Part shown: in pieces, positions 58,883-64,000 of the stretch
How positions within the stretch are numbered: the first letter of the stretch is position 1
Layout: every line of letters begins with the position of its first letter
Assembly (NCBI GenBank): GCA_030686995.1
Contig: CM060694.1
Span: 94,689,344-94,753,343 of the forward strand
DNA length: 64,000 nt
Direction: 5' to 3'
From: Artemisia argyi
Lineage: Eukaryota > Streptophyta > Magnoliopsida > Asterales > Asteraceae
Notes under the pieces: model-generated
Told to the model about the DNA's origin: nothing
Databases searched by the model: none
The model's input: only the letters and a program-made list of their open reading frames with translations
Position numbers and translations under genes: made by a program

Positions 58883-60447
58883 ATGGGCTCTTCTCTTCGT
58901 GATGTTGATCCATCACTTTGGGAATGGAAATTTGTTAAATCAAAAAAACCCTCTCACAACAAATCAAATCGGACTGAATCGGAGAATAATTTCAAGAGTT
59001 CATTAAATCAAGGTAATAGGAATTATTTGGAACACATATCAGTATCATACTACATCACGAATTTCCCCCTCATATTGAAACTCAAGTTTTGAAGAAAATG
59101 TGTGATCCGTTTGGAACTGTAGCAGACGTATACATTGCCAGAAAGTTATCAAAATTAGGTAAACGTTTCACCTTTGTCCGTTTCCTAAAAGTGAAAGACA
59201 TAGATGAAATTGCAAAGAAACTTTGTGGAATTTGGTTGGGAAATTATCATTTGTATGCCTATGTAGCAAGTTTTGACAAAAAGAGTAGTTTAAAAGCTCT
59301 CATGAATGCAAAATGGGTCTCATTAGATCTTTTTGGGAATAAGCATCCTATAAATGAACGTGTGAATGTGGCATCAAATGGAAAAATGTCTTATTCTGAA
59401 AATTTGGTAGCAGGGTCTGGAAAAGGAGTAGAAAATAATCATTTCTCACCCAAAGTTATAGAACTTAATCAAAATGATCTCATTTGTTCAGATGATGCAT
59501 CATGTATCACGCTTGCTGAAGTGAAAGATATTACTATTATCCCAAATTTATATCTGATTTGCAACGAAGAAGGTTTTCATGATATTGATATAACTTATAT
59601 GGGAGGTATGTGGATTCAACTTAAATTTGAATCGTCTAAGGACTGTCTTTCTTTTAAGAAGAAAGAATCATTAGGATTGTACTTTTCACAATTTCAGTCG
59701 GTTGAGAAGCATTTTGCCATTAAGGAACGAATTATTTGGATGGAAATAGGTGGGCTTCCACTTTGTGCATGGACTACCAACGCCTGAAAAAAAATTTCAA
59801 ATGCATGGGACAACTTCCTATTCACCGACGATGATCTTGAAACATGTATAAGTATTGGAAGAGTCAGTATAAAGAGCCAAATTCAACCGTTTATTAGTGA
59901 GCGAGTTTCAGTCAAGATTGAGGGTAACATTTACCCTATCTTTGTTCGTGAAGTAAGTGACTGGAATCCAGTTATTCAAAAGCCGACTGATAATCATTCT
60001 GATATGGGTGATAGCAAGGAGGAAAACAAAAACATTGATGATCTCGATATGGAAGAAAGTGATGAAGAAGAGCAAGATTACGAACATGAAAGTCCTGATC
60101 ATTAAGATCCTCGTGACGAGCATAACTCTACTTTGAAAGGACATAATGCATCTCCAATTCCAGATGAACAATCGCATGCAAAAACACATCAAAGCAATTC
60201 AGAATCTCCATCCAAACCTCCTGGATTTGAGGGTAAACAATTTGAAACAACCACCTCTCAGTTGCATCGAAAATCATCTGGTACTCAGAATTCTTGTTCG
60301 TTCTCTGAAACCTCAAATATGATTAATCAGCAGGCTTCACATAAAGCTCAACTTAATGGAGCTCAAGGATTTTCATTACTTGAGGAATTTTCAAGATTTA
60401 TAGAAACAACAAAAGCACTTGGTTATGATATGAAAGGAAGTAAATGA
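58883..60447 (+). pseudogene. ORF1 of LINE K: RRM-type RNA-binding protein
   Basis: Starts MGSSLRDVDPSLWEWKFV in frame 2 and moves to frame 1 near 59085. The RRM is recognisable: an RNP2-like strand (ISVSYYITNFP) and an RNP1-like GKRFTFVRFLKV (59158-59193). A region ending WIQLKFESSKDCLSF and ERIIWMEIGGLPLCAW is typical of plant LINE ORF1. TGA (59785-59787) and TAA (near 60103) break the acidic C-terminal part (ESDEEEQDYEHESPDH). It would coat LINE RNA as part of the RNP. Confidence 0.82.
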
Positions 60448-60494
60448 GATATGAAACATCTTCTACATAGAATGGGTGCGATGATGGTTGATCA

Positions 60495-63294
60495 ATGAGT
60501 ATTTTATCAATTAATGCTTGTGGAATAGGTGGAAAATCTAAACAAATTCTCATTAATCGATTATGTAGAATGAATAGCATCAATTTCTTGGGATTACAAG
60601 AAACTCTTCTAACTAGAATGGATCTTCTAAAAATTCGTGGTGTTTGGGGTAATTATCAATTTGACTTTGCCTCTAGCTTAGCTCGCGGCCACTCAGGTGG
60701 TATTCTCTCCATCTGGGATCCTTCCACTTTCGTTAAAAGTAAGGTTTGGTGTTCAGATAATTATGTCATTACTCAAGGTGTTTGGATCAATTACAACTTT
60801 CCTTGCTTTATGGTAAATATTTATGCTCCTCAAAACATTCAAGCAAAGCAAACTCTTTGGCATTCTATTGCATTGTTCATGACTCAAAATCCAGGTAACT
60901 TTATTTTATTTGGAGATTTTAATGTTGTTCAATCTTCTGATGAAAGAAGTGGCTCGGTTTTTTGTCAAACATTGGCTACTCACTTCAATAATTTTATTGC
61001 TAATTGTGGCTTAGAAGAAGTTCATATGGGTGGTTTCAGATTTACTAGAATAACTAAAAGTGGTGATAGAATGTCTAAGCTTGACTGATTTCTTGTCTCG
61101 AATCAAGTTTTTGATATTTTTCCAGATATTAGTGTCACTGCTCTGGGTAGGTGAGCCTCTGATCATCGGCCCATTCTTCTTAAAGTTGATAACCACGACT
61201 ATGGTCCTTATCCGTTCAAGTTTTTTGACTCCTGGATGCATATTGACGGATTTGATTCAATGTCAGAAATTTTTTGGTTGCACATTCAACAGATAGCAAT
61301 CAAAATAAGCTTATTAATTTCAAAGATAAACTTAAGCATTTAAAGTTTAAAATCAAGGCTTGGAATCTTGAATTCAGAAACAAAAAATTTGAAGAGAAGA
61401 ATCTAATTCAAGAAAGGATTCTCGTGATTGATAAGCTCATTGATGATGGTCTCACGTCTTTGAACATTGCAGAAGAAAGAGGTAAAATTCAAAAGCGTTT
61501 GCTGGAAATTGAACATGTTGAATTACAAGATATGGCTCAGAAAGCCAAAATCAAATGGTCTATAGAGGGTGACGAAAACTCAAAATATTACCATGGGATT
61601 CTCAAACAAAAAAGAAGGCAATTAGCCATTAGAGGAATTAGATTGAATGGAGCTTGGACCTCAAATCCTCAGAATGTAAAAACTGCTTTCATGGAATTTT
61701 TCAAGAAAAAATTCGATCGTTTTTCAGGAGGTGCCATTCAAGGTCGAAGTGACTCTTTTAAACACCTTAACCCGAATCAATGCAACATGCTTGATGCATC
61801 TCCTTCTCTTGAAGAGGTTCGACAAGCAGTCTGGGAATGTGGGAATGATAAAGCCCTCGGCCAAGATGGATTCACTTTTTCTTTTTTGAAACGGTTTTGG
61901 GACTTGCTTCATCCGGATGTCTTCGTGTTTGTAAAGGAATTTTTTCGTACATCTTGCATCTCCAAAGGATGCAACTCTTATTTTATCACACTCATTTACA
62001 AAGTGAACAATCCTGTCGACATCAAAGACTTTAGACCTATCACTCTTATAGGGTTGCAATACAAAATCATAGCTAAAATACTAGCCATTCATCTGGCAAA
62101 AGTGTTGAACTCAGTGATCAGTTTAAATCAATCTGCTTTCATCAAGGGTAGATAGATTCTTGACGGGTCTTTGATTGTAAATGAAGCGGTTTAGTGGTGT
62201 AAAACAAAGAAGAAAAAACTAATGCTTTTTAAATTTGACTTTGAAAAAGCATTTGACTCTCTTTCTTGGGGCTATCTCCATAGAATTCTGGAATTTATGG
62301 GGTTCTCTCAGAAATGGCGAGGTTGGATTCATGCTTGTCTTAGCACTTCTCGTTCTTCCATTCTAGTTAACGGTAACCCAACAGAAGAATTCCAAATTAA
62401 TCGAGGTCTAAGGCAAGGTGATCCTCTTTCTCTTTTTCTCTTTATTCTAGCTATGGAAGGCTTGCACGTCACCATAGAAGATGCGGTTTCAGCAAGTTTA
62501 TACCAGGGTATCAAGGTGGGTGATGCTAGTCTTCATCTTACTCATTTGTTTTATGCCGATGACGTCATTTTTTTTGGGAAAATGGAATAGAAATAATCTA
62601 GTTCACATAATTGATATCCTTCGTTGCTTCCACTTAGTGTCCAGATTACAAATAAATCTTCATAAATCTAATCTATTCGGTGTTGGAGTCCTGGCAAACA
62701 CTGTATATGAATATGCTCAACTTACAGGTTGTCAAGCAGGTAAATTTCCTTTTGTGTATTTGGGTCTCCCAGTGGGTGCCAATATGTCTCGAAGTATCGG
62801 ATGGAAAACCGTTATCGATAGATTCACATCGAAACTATCATCTTGGAAGGTGAAAATGCTTTCTATTGGTGGTAAAGCGACGCTTTTAAAATCAGTTCTA
62901 GGCTCTTTAGGAATTTATTATATGTCCATCTTTCGTATGTCGGTTATTGTAAACAAATACTTAGAGAGCCTTAGAGCGAATTTTTTTTGGGGGGTGTGAA
63001 CCTAACGAAATGAAGATCCATTGGATCCAATGGAAAATGATCTTGGCCAACAAAGAAAATGGTGGCTTAGACATTGGATCTCTTGAAGCTTTTAACCAAG
63101 CTTTAATCCTCAAATGGAAATGGCGGTTTTATAATGACAATCAAGCTCTTTGGGTTAAAGTAATCAAATCTATCTACGGTGAAGAAGGTGGTCTTGGTTG
63201 GACAATAGGTTTTAGATCTCGTAACAAAGGTATATGGAAAAACATTCTGGGAACTATAAATTCTTTACATGATGTTGATATAAATAATGCGTAA
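60495..63294 (+). pseudogene. ORF2 of LINE K: endonuclease and reverse transcriptase, broken
   Basis: The apurinic-type endonuclease has its hallmark residues: LSINACGIGG, FLGLQET, YAP, FGDFNVV and SDHRPI (60495-61180). TGA occurs at 61086-61088 and again near 61152. A frameshift near 61270 leads to the RT part: FRPITLIGLQYKIIAKIL, FDFEKAFDS (62234), GLRQGDPLS and FYADDVIFFG (about 62548-62577). Stops at 62153 and 62193 lie between these. Further shifts near 62585 and 63000 give SNLFGVGV, then IHWIQWKMILANKENGGLDI. The C-terminal zinc-binding module is missing. Three reading frames are needed overall. Confidence 0.87.
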
Positions 63295-63638
63295 AAACGT
63301 TATTAATATTTCTCGATATCCCTATGTTTTGACAATCACAAAATCTTAAATCATTAAACATAAAATCATTACGTAAACAAGTATTTAGTGAAAAAATATC
63401 ATTATATCCAACTTAATCACTTAAGGTATGAATAAACAATTGCCTAATACATTTTATGATCAAAGGAAGGTTTATTTAATCATTACAAATTATATAAAAT
63501 GGTATAAACATTTTATATATTAAAAAAAACACTTTTGGTAATTAAAGGAAAATGTTTAATTCATAATAAATATATGAATTCAAAATTTTAACCAAAATCA
63601 GTTAAATTTTCACCAAATAAACTTTCCCCAGAAAAGAC
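63295..63638. other. AT-rich intergenic DNA
   Basis: No gene, repeat family or RNA recognised. Confidence 0.5.
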
Positions 63639-63716
63639 AAAGATTTCTGGTCGTTACAGGTAGGCAGCCCCCTTAATTTTAAGGGGGCCGACACGCTCCT
63701 GTTGTTAGAAATCTTT
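63639..63716. other. 78-nt imperfect hairpin
   Basis: The outer arms AAAGATTTCT / AGAAATCTTT, then ACAGG / CCTGT, then the inner arms CCCCCTTAA / TTAAGGGGG close a 2-nt loop. Bulges separate the three helices. It lies just upstream of the TATA box at 63719. It could be a MITE remnant, a small-RNA precursor or a structured promoter element; the sequence alone does not decide. Confidence 0.6.
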
Positions 63717-63718
63717 GC

Positions 63719-63728
63719 CTATAAATAC
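63719..63728 (+). promoter_or_regulatory. Probable TATA box
   Basis: CTATAAATAC lies about 70 bp before an ATG at 63797. It is the best TATA in this flank. Confidence 0.5.
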
Positions 63729-63796
63729 TGGTCCAATCCTGCATTTTTTCCTCACCTTTTGCACTAATACTGTAGAATACTAATTAAATTGGAAAC

Positions 63797-63988
63797 ATGA
63801 TTCCTTGTGGTTTGTGTGTGGTGTTGGAATTAAAAGAAAGAGATGGAGAGTGGAACCTTGAGAGAAAAGAGAATGTTAGATTGAGATTAAGTGAAGGTCC
63901 AACCCTCTCCACATGTGGAGAGGGGTATTTATACTTACAACATAAACGCCCACACCCGGGCTGTGGATCATGCATACAGTGGGTATAG
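63797..63988 (+). CDS. Short hypothetical ORF, 63 aa
   Basis: MIPCGLCVVLELKERDGEWN... through an Arg/Glu-rich middle to GCGSCIQWV, then stop. Placement behind a TATA box is the only support. The middle could be a first exon of a gene extending past the window. I do not recognise it. Confidence 0.25.
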   Translation: MIPCGLCVVLELKERDGEWNLERKENVRLRLSEGPTLSTCGEGYLYLQHKRPHPGCGSCIQWV

Positions 63989-64000
63989 ACCCGTCCTTCT

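Larger units (their letters stand above)
58780..63294 (+). mobile_element. Element K: L1-like LINE, degraded, 3' end missing
   Basis: A C-rich 5' UTR (from about 58780) is followed by ORF1 (58883-60447) and ORF2 (60495-63294) in the usual plant L1 order. The copy ends abruptly after INNA in the region between RT and the C-terminal zinc-binding module. There is no poly-A tail and no target duplication that I can find. Stops and frameshifts are scattered through both ORFs, so it is old and dead. Confidence 0.88.

Overview
The window is nuclear DNA of a flowering plant with a large, repeat-rich genome. The spliced PP2C gene, the DUF4283 and RRM-type LINE proteins, the Stowaway and hAT MITEs and the Tat, Tekay and SIRE-like LTR elements all fit a eudicot. 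The LINE reverse transcriptase reads like those of Asteraceae, but that is recall and not a test. No bacterial or organellar genes are seen.

Layout. 1-3830 is intergenic DNA holding microsatellites, a Micron-like MITE, a decayed small gene, a 5S-rRNA-derived fragment, a SINE and a hAT MITE. 3836-54527 is one Ty3/gypsy Tat-lineage retrotransposon (element A) with 469/468 bp LTRs and the 5-bp target duplication GTTAC on both sides. It is about 10.3 kb in itself and is stretched to 50.7 kb by nested insertions. B (8464-15071) sits in its RNase H region, solo LTR D (15634-16367) in its integrase, and F (18851-51872) in its antisense ORF. F is a SIRE/Maximus-like element without gag-pol. It carries E (rearranged copia-like element), G (3.3-kb solo LTR) and H (Stowaway MITE) in its 5' LTR, C (a relative of B, reversed) in its body, and J (LINE with ORF1 only) in its 3' LTR. 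Target duplications or empty sites in the sister LTR resolve nearly every boundary; E is the exception.

54533-58100 is the only ordinary genic segment: a three-exon PP2C phosphatase gene on the minus strand with an acylation-type N-terminus. 58780-63294 is a degraded L1-like LINE whose 3' end is missing. 63295-64000 is AT-rich DNA with a 78-nt imperfect hairpin just upstream of a TATA box and a short ORF.

How the parts relate. Only the PP2C gene looks functional. Every retrotransposon here lacks coding capacity or is broken by stops, frameshifts or insertions. The transposition signals (LTRs, primer sites, polypurine tracts) are well preserved, notably in B, whose 2.9-kb LTRs are nearly identical. 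Divergence counted by eye gives a relative order: A oldest (about 23 substitutions in 468 bp of LTR), F and C intermediate, B and E youngest. The least explained structures are E, with inverted LTRs, a 318-bp transposed segment and no target duplication, and the LTR family shared by B and C, which holds unrelated tandem-repeat blocks at the same LTR position.
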